From Flavobacteriales bacterium BRH_c54 (GTDB lineage Bacteria; Bacteroidota; Bacteroidia; Flavobacteriales_E; Vicingaceae), in contig LADZ01000060.1 in NCBI GenBank assembly GCA_000961845.1, forward strand, positions 46,389-110,388: DNA of 64,000 nt. The letters are read 5' to 3'. A program made the translations under genes and the position numbers. The notes beneath the pieces were generated by a model, which searched no databases, was not told where the DNA came from, and saw nothing but the letters and a program-made list of their open reading frames with translations. This document shows positions 54,736 to 64,000 of this stretch, piece by piece; position 1 is the stretch's first letter; every line of letters begins with the position of its first letter.

Positions 54736-55917
54736 TTAATGATAAACAAATTCTCCATAAGTACTCTTTATGGTCAATTTTTTCTCTCCTTTTTCAACTA
54801 CTTTACCAATAATTTGGGCGTCAACATTAAATGATTGAGATATCGCAATAATTTCATCGGCTATTGCTTGCGAAACATACAATTCCATTCTGTGTCCCAT
54901 ATTAAAAACTTTATACATTTCTTCCCAACTAGTTCCCGATTGTTCTTTAATTAACTTAAATAATGGCGGTGTTTCAAACAAATTATCTTTCACTATATGT
55001 AAGTCATCTACAAAATGTAAAATTTTAGTTTGTGCACCTCCACTACAATGCACCATTCCATGAATTTGTTTTCTGTGTTTTTCTAACACCTTTTTAATAA
55101 TAGGAGCATACGTTCTGGTTGGAGAAAGCACTAATTTTCCTGCATCAATATCAACACCTTCTACTTTGTCGGTTAATTTTTTTGAACCCGAATAAACCAA
55201 CTTTTCAGGCACTTTATTATCATAGGTTTCAGGAAATTTTTCTGCAACAGACTTGTTAAAAACATCATGTCTGGCCGAAGTTAGTCCATTACTTCCCATT
55301 CCTCCATTATATTCTTTTTCATAACTCGCTTGTCCGTACGAAGCCAAGCCGACAATTACATCTCCAACTTGAATATTCGCATTATCAATAACGTCTTCTT
55401 TTTTCATTCTACAAACTACTGTTGAATCGACAATAATTGTCCTTACCAAATCACCAACATCAGCTGTTTCTCCACCCGTAGAGTAAATTCCAATACCGTT
55501 ACTCCTTAATCCTTCCAGCAATTCTTCAGTACTATTAATAATTTCGGAAAGTACTTCACCAGGAATTAAATTTTTATTTCTACCAATAGTAGATGAAAGT
55601 AAAATATTATCAATTGCACCCACACACAACAAGTCATCAATATTCATTATTAAAGCATCTTGAGCTATTCCCTTCCAAACAGATAAATCACCCGTTTCTT
55701 TCCAATATGCATAAGCTAAAGACGATTTAGTTCCAGCACCATCTGCATGCATTACCACACAATGATTTTCACTCCCAGTTAATGTGTCAGCTACAATTTT
55801 ACAAAACGCTTTAGGAAACAATCCTTTATCAATATTTTTAATAGCATTATGTACATCTTCTTTAGAGGCTGAAACACCCCTTTCCATATATCTTTCTGAT
55901 TTATTGTCTTCTATCAT
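54736..55917 (-). CDS. purM: Phosphoribosylformylglycinamidine cyclo-ligase
   Basis: 393-aa enzyme making AIR from FGAM in purine synthesis. I use the ATG at 55917 (MIEDNKSERYMERGVSASK): the longer in-frame start at 55953 would be encoded partly by the terminator hairpin of the upstream gene. Motifs: VMHADGAGTKSSLAY, the ATP-loop region VVGLASYGQASYEKEYNGG-like segment, GETADVGDLV, and FNMGHRME. The first 150 residues and dimer interface are complete. Bacteroidota proteins of this family are longer than the ~345-aa E. coli enzyme. Followed by prfA. Confidence 0.95.
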   Translation of the reverse strand: MIEDNKSERYMERGVSASKEDVHNAIKNIDKGLFPKAFCKIVADTLTGSENHCVVMHADGAGTKSSLAYAYWKETGDLSVWKGIAQDALIMNIDDLLCVGAIDNILLSSTIGRNKNLIPGEVLSEIINSTEELLEGLRSNGIGIYSTGGETADVGDLVRTIIVDSTVVCRMKKEDVIDNANIQVGDVIVGLASYGQASYEKEYNGGMGSNGLTSARHDVFNKSVAEKFPETYDNKVPEKLVYSGSKKLTDKVEGVDIDAGKLVLSPTRTYAPIIKKVLEKHRKQIHGMVHCSGGAQTKILHFVDDLHIVKDNLFETPPLFKLIKEQSGTSWEEMYKVFNMGHRMELYVSQAIADEIIAISQSFNVDAQIIGKVVEKGEKKLTIKSTYGEFVYH

Positions 55918-55935
55918 TTTCAAAATTTTATATAT

Positions 55936-55969
55936 AAAAAAAGCATCCACCAATTAAGGCGGATGCTTT
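55936..55969 (-). terminator. Terminator after the PorE-like gene
   Basis: On the minus strand AAAGCATCC (from 55969) pairs with GGATGCTTT, followed by a T run encoded by A residues 55936-55942. It lies between the PorE-like stop (55988) and purM start (55917). Confidence 0.88.
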
Positions 55970-55987
55970 AAGTATTATGTAAGAAAA

Positions 55988-57982
55988 CTAGTTTTCTTTA
56001 GGAGTAGCATTTTTAGGAACAAAGTCTGTGCTTATTACTTTAAAGTCAGTTCTTCTGTTTCTTTGATGTGCTTCTTCTTTCTCTTCGTTAGTTTTCAACC
56101 CATTAATGTACTTCTCATCTAACAAAGTTCCATCAGGCATTTTTAATGGTTCATCCTCACCCATACCCTTAGCCTTAATTCTGTCTGGATCAATTCCTTT
56201 TTCTTTCACTAAGTAATCCACACAAGATTGAGCTCTTCTTTGAGAAAGTGCTTGATTGTATTTTGCACTACCTCTAAAATCCGTATGAGAACGTAATTGA
56301 ATTACAATATTTGGGTTCTCAACCATAATATCATATAAGTAATTTAAAGAATCTTTTGAGTTAGGTTTTAAATCAGCTTTGTTGTACTCGTACTCGATTA
56401 AAGGAAGTTTAATAACTGTATTTTTAACAGGCTGTAATAAATACTCATGAACAAAAGTTCTAGAGTCATTTAAACCTACAGTTGTTTCTTTACCTTTAGC
56501 AATTAAATAATCTTTTTTAGTTACTACTAAAGAATATGATGTATTTGGATTGATATATCTATCAGCACCATTTTCAGCAAAAGTAAAGAATCCGGCAGCA
56601 TCAGTAGTAACTTCAGCACTACTTCCATCAGTTCCTACTAATTTAATAGTTGCATTAGCCAAAACTTCTGAAGTTTCTAAATCTTTTACAGTTCCTTCTA
56701 TAGCAAATACTAATGGTGGCAAATAGAATTCCCAAATATCATCTCCGCCTTTTCCACCTTCTCTACTTGAAGTGAAGAAACCTCTTTCTTTATCTCCATC
56801 AAAAGTAATCCCAAAATCGTGAGCTGACGAGTTCATAGGGTATTTTAAATTTTCAATATTTCCCCATTGGTTTACACCTTTATTTTCAGCTTTAAACATA
56901 TCCAAGCCTCCCATTCCAGGATGTCCTGTTGAAGAAAAATACAAGTCTCCATTATCTTTTAAATAAGGAAACATTTCATCCCCTTGAGTATTAATTTCAC
57001 CACCTAAATTAGTTGGCTCAGACCAAGTTTTTGCTTTTTTATCGTAAGTAATATACCATAAATCTCTTCCCCCTTGTCCACCTGGCATATCGGAAGCAAA
57101 AACTAAGGTGTTTTCATCTAAAGAAATCGCTGGATGACCAATAGCAAAAGTATCTGTACCTATAGGTATTAATTCTGCATCTCCCCATTTTTGTCCTGCT
57201 TTTTTAGCAGAATAAATTCCACATCCCATAATACCATTTTTCTCTACACCACATCTTGTAAAATATATCGTATTTCTTCTTTCATTTAACACAGATGCTC
57301 CTTCACTTGCAGGAGAATTTACTGTTTCATTTAACGGTGTAGGTTCACTCCATTTCCCATTTTTATCTCTTTTTGTACTGTAAATATCAGAGAAATTCAT
57401 CCCTGTAACTTGAGAGACTTCTACCCCTGCAGAACCTTGTCTTGTTGATGTGAAATAAATTTCTTCGTTTTTTCTATCTGCGTAAGTTGGAGCAAAATCA
57501 TAATCTTCAGAGTTAATCTGTGGCATTGGATTCACTATAGTTCTAGTTGGATTATCCATCCATTTTTTAGCTTCTTCACTTGATTTAATGCCTACATCAG
57601 CTCTTTTGTCGTTAGGTGCCGCTGCTTTATATTTTTCATATTCAACTATAGCATCTTCATATCTACCTTCAGATTTATAAATGTTTGCTATATATAAATA
57701 TGCTAAAGGATTATCGTGTTTAGCTTTAATAGATTTTTCATACCAAACAGCTGCTTGTTTTCCATCTTCTTTTAACCTGTAACATTCTGCAATTTGAAAT
57801 AAAATCTCTGCCTTAACATCATTTTTGCTTTCTTTAGTGTATGCTTTTTTATACATCTCAATTGCTTGATAGTATTTGTAACCACTAAATGCAACATCAG
57901 CTTCTTTCTTGTAATCCTTTTGAGCACTAGCTGCTGCACTAAATAAAACGACAGTTAATAGAGTAAATAAAATCTTTTTCAT
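55988..57982 (-). CDS. porE: PorE-like T9SS component (TPR-PD40-CRD-OmpA)
   Basis: 664-aa envelope protein; the Met at 57982 starts the signal peptide MKKILFTLLTVVLFSAAASAQ, while the longer frame (to 58042) adds 20 unlikely residues. Order: TPR repeats (about 25-150), PD40/WD40-like propeller (about 160-410; FTSTRQGSAG, FSSTGHPGMGG, FTSSREGGKGG), a carboxypeptidase regulatory domain (about 425-515) and an OmpA-C peptidoglycan-binding domain (about 535-650; LRSHTDFRGS, NQALSQRRAQS). Porphyromonas PorE (PG1058, about 670 aa) has the same order and anchors T9SS to peptidoglycan. Orthology is inferred from architecture and length. Confidence 0.85.
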   Translation of the reverse strand: MKKILFTLLTVVLFSAAASAQKDYKKEADVAFSGYKYYQAIEMYKKAYTKESKNDVKAEILFQIAECYRLKEDGKQAAVWYEKSIKAKHDNPLAYLYIANIYKSEGRYEDAIVEYEKYKAAAPNDKRADVGIKSSEEAKKWMDNPTRTIVNPMPQINSEDYDFAPTYADRKNEEIYFTSTRQGSAGVEVSQVTGMNFSDIYSTKRDKNGKWSEPTPLNETVNSPASEGASVLNERRNTIYFTRCGVEKNGIMGCGIYSAKKAGQKWGDAELIPIGTDTFAIGHPAISLDENTLVFASDMPGGQGGRDLWYITYDKKAKTWSEPTNLGGEINTQGDEMFPYLKDNGDLYFSSTGHPGMGGLDMFKAENKGVNQWGNIENLKYPMNSSAHDFGITFDGDKERGFFTSSREGGKGGDDIWEFYLPPLVFAIEGTVKDLETSEVLANATIKLVGTDGSSAEVTTDAAGFFTFAENGADRYINPNTSYSLVVTKKDYLIAKGKETTVGLNDSRTFVHEYLLQPVKNTVIKLPLIEYEYNKADLKPNSKDSLNYLYDIMVENPNIVIQLRSHTDFRGSAKYNQALSQRRAQSCVDYLVKEKGIDPDRIKAKGMGEDEPLKMPDGTLLDEKYINGLKTNEEKEEAHQRNRRTDFKVISTDFVPKNATPKEN

Positions 57983-58053
57983 GTTGATAGTTTTAGTTTC
58001 CTTTGAATTCGCTAAAATATAAAATATATTAGTATTAATCAAAATATGTTCGA

Positions 58054-58061
58054 CAAAAATA
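58054..58061 (-). promoter_or_regulatory. Candidate -7 promoter element for the PorE-like gene
   Basis: On the minus strand TATTTTTG matches TAnnTTTG and lies about 70 nt before the ATG at 57982, supporting that start over the one at 58042. Confidence 0.4.
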
Positions 58062-58132
58062 TATTATTTTTTATTTTTTATATCATTTCTGTCATTTTTT
58101 TTAAAAATAACAAATAGTTAAGCTACTAATAA

Positions 58133-60313
58133 TTACTTAGTAAACAACATTTCTCTCAATTTAGGCAAAGGCCACATAGTATCATCTATCATTAATTCTA
58201 GCTTATCTGAATGATATTTAATTTCATCAAAATAAGGCTTTACTTTATCGCAATAAGCCAAGGCTTTCTTTTCCGGACTTTCTATTTTGTTAGCTAGTTT
58301 CCTTTCTTCCAACATTTCATCCGTTTTTTGCTTAATGGTATTAACATGCAACGATAATTGTTTTAGGACATCTCTTTGTGTTGAAGTCATTTCCTTATTT
58401 TCTTTACCAAAAACATCATCCATACCTTTAATATTTTGCAACAATACATTTTGATACTTAAATGCTGTAGGTAAGATGTGATTTCTTGCAATATCGCCTA
58501 ATACTCTTGATTCTATTTGAAGTTTTAAAATATAATTTTCCAATTCTATTTCATACCTAGCCTCTAATTCTTTTTCAGTAAAAACCTCTAATTCAGCAAA
58601 CAATTTTTTAGTGTTTTTATCCACCATAGTTTTAATAGCTCTTGGCGTATCTTTAAGATTAGACAACCCTCTTCTTTCAGCTTCTTTTACCCATTCATCA
58701 CCATAACCATTACCTTCAAAACGAATTGCTTTTGATTCTTTAATTAATCGCTGTAACTCCTTAATAATAGCTTCATCTTTCTTAACTCCTTTATTAATAG
58801 CAATATCTACAGATTTTTTAAATTCATTAAGTTGTTTTGCAATTATTGCATTAAGGGCGATCATTGCACTTGCACAGTTTGCAGATGAACCAACAGCTCT
58901 AAACTCAAATTTATTTCCTGTAAAAGCAAATGGAGAAGTTCTATTTCTATCCGTATTATCTAGTAATATTTGAGGGATTTTTCCAATACTCAACTTTAAT
59001 TCGGTCTTATCTTCAGGAGTCATTTTTCCTGCTTTTACGTTTTTCTCAATATTATCTAACATTTGTGTTAATTGAGAGCCAATAAATACAGACATGATTG
59101 CCGGAGGCGCTTCATTAGCTCCTAACCTGTGATCATTACCTGCAGTAGCGATGCTCGCTCGTAAAATATCTGCATTATCATAAATTGCTTTAATCGTATT
59201 CACGAAAAAAGTCAAAAATCTTAAATTAGTTTTAGGATTTTTACCGGGAGAAAGTAAGTTAACACCAGTATTGGTACTTAATGACCAGTTATTATGTTTT
59301 CCTGAACCATTTACAGATTTAAATGGTTTTTCGTGAAATAAAATTCTGAAATCGTGCTTTCTTGCAATTTTCTCCATTATATCCATCAACAACAAATTAT
59401 GATCGTTTGCTAAGTTGGTTTCTTCAAACATTGGAGCACACTCAAATTGATTTGGTGCAACCTCATTATGTCTCGTTGTTACAGGGATCCCTAATTTTAA
59501 AGACTCTATCTCAAATTCTTTCATAAATGCTACGACACGCTCACTAATTGAACCAAAATAATGATCATCCAACTGCTGTCCTTTAGCAGGATTATGCCCT
59601 ACCAAAGCCCTTCCTGCCATCATGATATCCGGACGGGCATTAAACAAAGACGAGTCTATTAAAAAATACTCTTGCTCCCAACCCAAACTCGCATTTACTT
59701 TATTTACATCTTTATCAAAATACTGACAAACAGCAGTCGCTGCCTTATCAACTGCGTGCAAAGCTTTCAATAAAGGCATTTTATAATCTAACGCCTCCCC
59801 TGTATAAGCAATAAATACAGTTGGAATACACAAAGTTCTCCCTATAATAAAAGCGGGAGATGTTGGATCCCAAGCTGTATAACCTCTTGCCTCAAATGTA
59901 TTTCTTATTCCACCATTGGGAAAGCTTGACGCATCAGGTTCTTGTTGAATAAGATTATCACCATCAAATCTTTCTATTCCTCTTCCTCCACTAATTGGTG
60001 TAAAAAATGAATCGTGCTTTTCTGCTGTAGCTCCTGTCAATGGCTGAAACCAGTGTGTATAATGAGTTACTTTTTTTGTTAATGCCCAATCTTTCATTGA
60101 AGAAGCTACCTGACTGGCTATATTTCTATCTATTCTTGTTCCTTCATTAATTGAAGCCATTACACTTTCATAAGCTTCTTTAGGAAGAAATTCTCTCATT
60201 TTTTCCTGTGTAAACACATTAGTAGCATAAAACTCTGAGATTTTATCTGATGGGTATTCAACATGTTTAGGTGTTCTTTTCAAAACATCATTTAAAGCAT
60301 TAAATCGAAGCAT
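58133..60313 (-). CDS. glnN: Glutamine synthetase type III
   Basis: 726-aa ammonium-assimilating enzyme that makes glutamine. GSIII is distinguished from GlnA by its length and by the N-terminal domain (LKRTPKHVEYPSDKISEFYATNVF). Conserved pieces: TGATAEKHDSFF, HNEVAPNQFECAP, FHEKPFKSVNGSGKHNNWS (the metal and glutamate site), and ATAGNDHRLGANEAPPA. Regulation by adenylylation is not expected for this class. Preceded by a -7 element and not in an operon. Confidence 0.97.
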   Translation of the reverse strand: MLRFNALNDVLKRTPKHVEYPSDKISEFYATNVFTQEKMREFLPKEAYESVMASINEGTRIDRNIASQVASSMKDWALTKKVTHYTHWFQPLTGATAEKHDSFFTPISGGRGIERFDGDNLIQQEPDASSFPNGGIRNTFEARGYTAWDPTSPAFIIGRTLCIPTVFIAYTGEALDYKMPLLKALHAVDKAATAVCQYFDKDVNKVNASLGWEQEYFLIDSSLFNARPDIMMAGRALVGHNPAKGQQLDDHYFGSISERVVAFMKEFEIESLKLGIPVTTRHNEVAPNQFECAPMFEETNLANDHNLLLMDIMEKIARKHDFRILFHEKPFKSVNGSGKHNNWSLSTNTGVNLLSPGKNPKTNLRFLTFFVNTIKAIYDNADILRASIATAGNDHRLGANEAPPAIMSVFIGSQLTQMLDNIEKNVKAGKMTPEDKTELKLSIGKIPQILLDNTDRNRTSPFAFTGNKFEFRAVGSSANCASAMIALNAIIAKQLNEFKKSVDIAINKGVKKDEAIIKELQRLIKESKAIRFEGNGYGDEWVKEAERRGLSNLKDTPRAIKTMVDKNTKKLFAELEVFTEKELEARYEIELENYILKLQIESRVLGDIARNHILPTAFKYQNVLLQNIKGMDDVFGKENKEMTSTQRDVLKQLSLHVNTIKQKTDEMLEERKLANKIESPEKKALAYCDKVKPYFDEIKYHSDKLELMIDDTMWPLPKLREMLFTK

Positions 60314-60339
60314 TTTTTAAATTTTTATAGTTATGCCGA

Positions 60340-60347
60340 CAAAAGTA
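60340..60347 (-). promoter_or_regulatory. Candidate -7 promoter element for glnN
   Basis: TACTTTTG on the minus strand, 26 nt upstream of the glnN start codon. No clear -33 TTG. Confidence 0.42.
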
Positions 60348-60453
60348 TTACTTTTTTAGACCCCTAATTAAATTTTTACATATATTTTTATCAACACCCC
60401 CTAAAATTTTGTTAGAAAACAAGAATTAATGATTAATAACACAAAGCAACCCT

Positions 60454-60493
60454 AAAAAAAGAGGGGTAAAAATATTTTTACCCCTCTTTTTTT
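60454..60493 (-). terminator. Terminator after the OmpA family gene
   Basis: GAGGGGTAAAAAT pairs with ATTTTTACCCCTC with A and T runs outside. Perfect symmetry means it could act on both strands; it follows the minus-strand gene ending at 60521. Confidence 0.95.
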
Positions 60494-60520
60494 ATTTTTC
60501 CTACTACTTATATATAATAA

Positions 60521-61696
60521 TTATTCAATTTCTTGAATTTCTACTCTCATGTTTTTTAATGGGTCATTCTTATCTGCTGGCTCATCAGCACCTTTCATCT
60601 CTCTTTCTATACGTTCTTTAGCCACTCCTTTAGATAAAAAGTATTTATATACAGAGGCTAATCGCTTACTATCTAATCTTTCTTCTTTTTCAGAAGCATC
60701 GTTATGACCAATCATCTTTATTTTAACACTTTTATTAGCTTTTAAATAAGCAATAATTTTATCAATATATTCAACACTTTCATCAATAGCATAAGAATCA
60801 GCCAGAAATAATATATTCACATCATTCAAATTTTCTATTTTACCTGAAACTGACGGTGTATTAGCATCAACCACATCTCCATGCGTCCCCACAATTTTAA
60901 CCTTATTAGCTGACGGGTCATTATCACTACTAAAATTTCTACTAACTGTTTCAACATTCTTCATTGCAGGATCGGAATCACAATCACACTCTCTTGGCTT
61001 ATCTGTCTCTACAACAGAAATATTATCTACATAATAATAAGCATCATATAATTGTGGTTTCGAGAAACCTCTTGGCCTTTTTACTTTTTCAAGCTTTAAC
61101 GCTTCATCTGGAGTAAAATTACCAATGGTTAAAAACTCTTCATCTCCTTCAGCAGAAAAAACACCACATACAGGTACCCAATAAAACTGTTGTTCATACA
61201 TTTTAAGTTTCTTACTTACAATTTGTTTTTCAACTTTTAAAATATCTGTATTATTCGCAGAAATTGCATTTTTAGTTATTGCCATACCAATGTGACTTGT
61301 CGCATATTTTGACAAATCAGCCAAACTAACATTCATGGTTACACAATATTTTTTTCCAGCCTCTAACTTTTCTTTTAATTGAACTTGTAAATAACTTCTT
61401 GGTTCTTTATTCTTATAGCTATAGGCCATAAATCCTGCATAATTATCACCCGACATTGGTTTTTCTTCTCCATAAGCATTTGCCGGAGCACCAACATTTC
61501 CATTTTTAGTATCTTTAGTATATAAATCTGCCGGAGCCAAGGTAGGAGAAACCCATGGTGTTGCCATATTTATTTGCCCTTCTTCTTTTACCTTCTTTTC
61601 TATTTGTTGAAAATCATGATTTGGAACCAAGTTCTCTTGAGCAAAAGCGATTCCTACCATTCCTATCAAACTTAATAAACAGACTATTTTTTTCAT
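60521..61696 (-). CDS. OmpA family protein with N-terminal beta-sandwich
   Basis: 391-aa exported protein; signal peptide ends at FAQ (about 20). The N-terminal ~220 residues (LVPNHDFQQIE, then YAGFMAYSYKNKEPRSYLQV and YYYVDNISVVE) fit a galactose-binding-like sandwich seen in other Bacteroidota OmpA fusions. The C terminus (about 275-390) is an OmpA-like domain with IKMIGHNDASEKEERLDSKR, which should bind peptidoglycan. A Cys-rich stretch (ECDCDSD) lies between. Partner unknown. It lies downstream of its own promoter and ends at a strong terminator. Confidence 0.87.
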   Translation of the reverse strand: MKKIVCLLSLIGMVGIAFAQENLVPNHDFQQIEKKVKEEGQINMATPWVSPTLAPADLYTKDTKNGNVGAPANAYGEEKPMSGDNYAGFMAYSYKNKEPRSYLQVQLKEKLEAGKKYCVTMNVSLADLSKYATSHIGMAITKNAISANNTDILKVEKQIVSKKLKMYEQQFYWVPVCGVFSAEGDEEFLTIGNFTPDEALKLEKVKRPRGFSKPQLYDAYYYVDNISVVETDKPRECDCDSDPAMKNVETVSRNFSSDNDPSANKVKIVGTHGDVVDANTPSVSGKIENLNDVNILFLADSYAIDESVEYIDKIIAYLKANKSVKIKMIGHNDASEKEERLDSKRLASVYKYFLSKGVAKERIEREMKGADEPADKNDPLKNMRVEIQEIE

Positions 61697-61743
61697 TTTT
61701 TTTAATTTTATAATTATTTCAAATTACTTCCCAAATTTTGTTC

Positions 61744-61774
61744 CGAAATTACAAATTTCCATTTGTTTTTACAA
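61744..61774 (-). promoter_or_regulatory. Candidate promoter of the OmpA family gene
   Basis: On the minus strand: TTG (61774-61772), 20-nt spacer, TAATTTCG (61751-61744), one mismatch from TAnnTTTG. The leader would be about 40 nt. Confidence 0.42.
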
Positions 61775-61810
61775 AATGTGTTCAATATTAGTGTCTAACA
61801 AAATATCAAC

Positions 61811-61845
61811 AAAAAAGAAAAAGCCGCCCGAAGGCGACCTTTCTC
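61811..61845 (-). terminator. Terminator after the PD40/SPOR gene
   Basis: On the minus strand AGGTCGCC-TTCG-GGCGGCTT forms a UUCG-capped hairpin followed by T residues. It ends the gene that stops at 61870. Confidence 0.88.
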
Positions 61846-61869
61846 TTGGACCTTTAATCAAATAACCTA

Positions 61870-64000
61870 TTAATTAATTTTCTTTTGATAAAAATTTTGT
61901 TCAATTAACTCTTCTAACAACATTCTTTTACCATTATAAAATGGAGTAATCCATGCGTCTTTTTGGCCTGCTTGAATAATTTTTTGCCTCAACCCTTCTG
62001 CTTCCCCAATCTTATCAAAATTACCCTGAGTAAATCTTGTAATTCCATCAGGATAATTATTAATTTCAGGCTTCCCGAATTGTTTTAAATGATTCCATTT
62101 ATAATTATCGGGAAAACGATAAGCTGCTATCTGAACCTTAAACACCAATCCATCGGCACAAATATTCCCTGCTAATTTTATTAATTTATTATAAATTGTT
62201 TTATCATTTAAATCTTTACCTATAAAATCAGAAAAATCTATAAACTCCACTCCTTCCCCACAAGGAGTAGTTTTTTGATATTCCTCTAACGTTTTTCTTT
62301 GTCCGAAAACAAATACGGTTACAAAAGCATCTTCAGCTTCTTTTTCTTTTTCAATTAACATTTGTCTAAAATCCTCTGCTTCTGCCAAAGTCTCAAACGG
62401 ACCAAACGTATATCTAGTAGTTCCATCAGGATAGGTTTTGGCAGTAATATTTCCATATTTTTCAAGATATCCTAACTTAAAATCTGCAGGATCTTTTACA
62501 GCACCTACTTCAACTTTAAAAGATAAACCCGTAATAGTTTTCTCTCTTGCATTTACTAAATCTTCGCTTTTTAAATCCACCTCACCATCTTCTGTCAATT
62601 CTTTCGCTTTTTTCTCTTCTTCTGTCATCGCAATTTCTTCTTCTATCTTATCTTTTTGAGTTATTTTTTCATGTAAAGAAATTTCCTCATTATAATCATT
62701 TCTATGAAATTCATTAGGATAATGTTGATAAAGCGATTTTTCCACTCCATCATCATCTACTTTTATATTCATAGATGTAATAGTTGAGTCTTGTTGAGAC
62801 AACCTACTTCTAAACAACTCCGCTTCCAATAATGTTTTAAACGGACCAATAACCACTTCATCTGTCCCTATTTTCACCATAGAACGCTCTGCCACTCCTT
62901 TTACATTTTTAACTTTTTCAATATCTGTTGGCTCAATATAATACTCAACTCCTTCAACCTGATCACTACCTTTGTTATTTAACACCTTTTTAAAGGCTGT
63001 TTCAATATAACCTTCTTTAGTATTTTCATACTTATATTTTTCTATTTGTGTATCAATCTTTCCTTGTAACTCGTCTTCATCATCAGTAACAGAAACCCCC
63101 TCTACTTCTTCTTTGGAATACAACTCAAAATCATGTTCCACCTGGACATACGTTTCTAAATCTTCAATATCCAAATAATCTATTTTGGTTTCATACCCCT
63201 CTACTTCAATAGCAATTTTATATTTATTTCCTGGAGTTAATGCCAACATATACTTCCCTGTACTTGAGTTTGATTTGTACTTTCCCGCTAATTCTCCGGT
63301 TTTATCATTGGTTACTGTAATATCTGCTTCAACAGGATCTCCGTTAGCTTTTGTAACTCCAACAACTAAAGCTAAAATTGGTCTTTTACCAAAATGACCG
63401 GGAGAAACCGTATAAATATTATGCGTACCATTTTCTGTCCTTCCTGAAGATGAATAATAACCTGTTTTTGCATCTGCAGAAAGTACATAAAACCTATCAT
63501 CATCAATAGTATTTACCGGATAACCTACATTTGTAGGAGTTTCCCAACCTTCATCAGTCAAATAGGTATAAAAAATATCATACCCCCCCATGCTTAACCC
63601 ACCTTTAGAACTAAAATATAAAGTTCTTCCGTCTGGATGAATAAATGGAGCGTCTTCATCAAATTTTGTATTTATTTCAGCACCTAAATTTTTAATGTTT
63701 CCCCATGAACCATCCGATTGTATTGTAGCTGAATATAAATCTCTACCTCCCATACCACCTTCTCTACTACTAGAAAAATACAACGTTTTCCCATCACCAG
63801 TCATTGTAGCACTACCTTCCCATGCATCTGTATTTACTTCACCCTTAAGCTTAATAGGTCTCGACCAAGTTTCTCCTTCTAAATTACTTACGTAAATATC
63901 TCCATTATCTTTTTTAGTTTGTTTGTAAATAAACAATTGTTGCCCATCTACAGAAAGTCCAACTGAAGCATCATGCCCATTCGTATTAATATTGTCACCA
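61870..64000 (-). CDS. PD40 propeller / CRD / SPOR-like protein (5' partial)
   Basis: At least 709 codons; the frame continues to the right edge (NINTNGHDASVGLSVDGQQ precedes the first possible TTG), so the start is outside. Order from the edge: PD40/WD40-like repeats (YFSSSREGGMGGRDLY, YFSSKGGLSMGGYDIFY, YYSSSGRTENGTHNIY), a carboxypeptidase regulatory domain (VVGVTKANGDPVEADITV), an acidic linker, and three SPOR-like units, each with an 'F/I-G-P/N-F-x-x-x-x-E-A' pattern (VVIGPFKTLLEAE, YTFGPFETLAEAE, TQGNFDKIGEAE). It resembles PorE with SPOR-like units in place of the OmpA anchor. SPOR domains bind denuded peptidoglycan, so an envelope role is likely. Confidence 0.85.
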   Translation of the reverse strand, partial: GDNINTNGHDASVGLSVDGQQLFIYKQTKKDNGDIYVSNLEGETWSRPIKLKGEVNTDAWEGSATMTGDGKTLYFSSSREGGMGGRDLYSATIQSDGSWGNIKNLGAEINTKFDEDAPFIHPDGRTLYFSSKGGLSMGGYDIFYTYLTDEGWETPTNVGYPVNTIDDDRFYVLSADAKTGYYSSSGRTENGTHNIYTVSPGHFGKRPILALVVGVTKANGDPVEADITVTNDKTGELAGKYKSNSSTGKYMLALTPGNKYKIAIEVEGYETKIDYLDIEDLETYVQVEHDFELYSKEEVEGVSVTDDEDELQGKIDTQIEKYKYENTKEGYIETAFKKVLNNKGSDQVEGVEYYIEPTDIEKVKNVKGVAERSMVKIGTDEVVIGPFKTLLEAELFRSRLSQQDSTITSMNIKVDDDGVEKSLYQHYPNEFHRNDYNEEISLHEKITQKDKIEEEIAMTEEEKKAKELTEDGEVDLKSEDLVNAREKTITGLSFKVEVGAVKDPADFKLGYLEKYGNITAKTYPDGTTRYTFGPFETLAEAEDFRQMLIEKEKEAEDAFVTVFVFGQRKTLEEYQKTTPCGEGVEFIDFSDFIGKDLNDKTIYNKLIKLAGNICADGLVFKVQIAAYRFPDNYKWNHLKQFGKPEINNYPDGITRFTQGNFDKIGEAEGLRQKIIQAGQKDAWITPFYNGKRMLLEELIEQNFYQKKIN

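Noticed and set aside
57983..58042. 20-residue N-terminal extension of the PorE-like protein
   Set aside because: The residues (INTNIFYILANSKETKTIN) do not resemble a signal peptide, whereas the ATG at 57982 begins one.

Overview
The window looks like chromosomal DNA of a free-living, gliding-type member of the phylum Bacteroidota (Flavobacteriales, perhaps near Crocinitomicaceae; the family is a guess). Grounds: AT-rich sequence, no Shine-Dalgarno sequences, many TAnnTTTG-type -7 promoter elements, type IX secretion (T9SS) components and cargo, SprA, glutamine synthetase III, and the order malic enzyme - ruvA - sprA - gcvH - VanZ. I see no phage, plasmid, IS element, CRISPR array or defence island; 43 protein genes and one tRNA-Ser are supported.

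Layout. 1-12 kb: end of a GNAT/nitrilase fusion gene, a lipoprotein, a Pif1/RecD-like helicase with a C-terminal HTH, an unknown 197-aa protein, an amidohydrolase lipoprotein, an exported His-His repeat protein whose start region is tandemly duplicated, a DUF6495-like protein, a PBP4-type carboxypeptidase, a small basic protein, a family 2 glycosyltransferase and a GWxTD protein. 12-24 kb: tRNA-Ser(UGA), a single-domain degenerate DEAD-box protein, VanZ, gcvH, the 2451-aa T9SS translocon protein SprA, ruvA and malic enzyme. 24-41 kb: an FtsB/DivIC-like protein, a fused methylmalonyl-CoA mutase, a YceI lipoprotein, then a PorP/SprF protein paired with a 3471-aa surface protein carrying about 38 SprB-type repeats. 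41-50 kb: hydrolase, biotin carrier, lipoprotein, queG, a sirtuin, DUF4293, then four exported proteins in a row (one with a phage-type S74 chaperone domain, one with a T9SS tail) and a second T9SS cargo. 50-64 kb: SPFH protein, pyrF, a carboxypeptidase-regulatory-domain protein, prfA, purM, a PorE-like OmpA protein, glnN, another OmpA protein, and a PD40/SPOR-like protein running off the right edge.

How it fits together. SprA (outer-membrane translocon), the PorE-like anchor and PorP/SprF belong to T9SS and gliding; the giant repeat protein (type-B tail, next to its SprF partner) and two type-A-tail proteins are probable cargo. The remainder is housekeeping: purine, pyrimidine, nitrogen, propionate and glycine metabolism, translation termination, queuosine and cell division.

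The most informative sequence-level observation is that two cysteines in each SprB-type repeat are kept or lost together, which predicts an intrarepeat disulfide. Other points worth checking are the MutA-MutB fusion, the single-domain DEAD-like protein, the paired surface proteins sharing one N-terminal module, and the duplicated start region at 6575-6622. No wholly new multi-gene system could be demonstrated from sequence reading alone.
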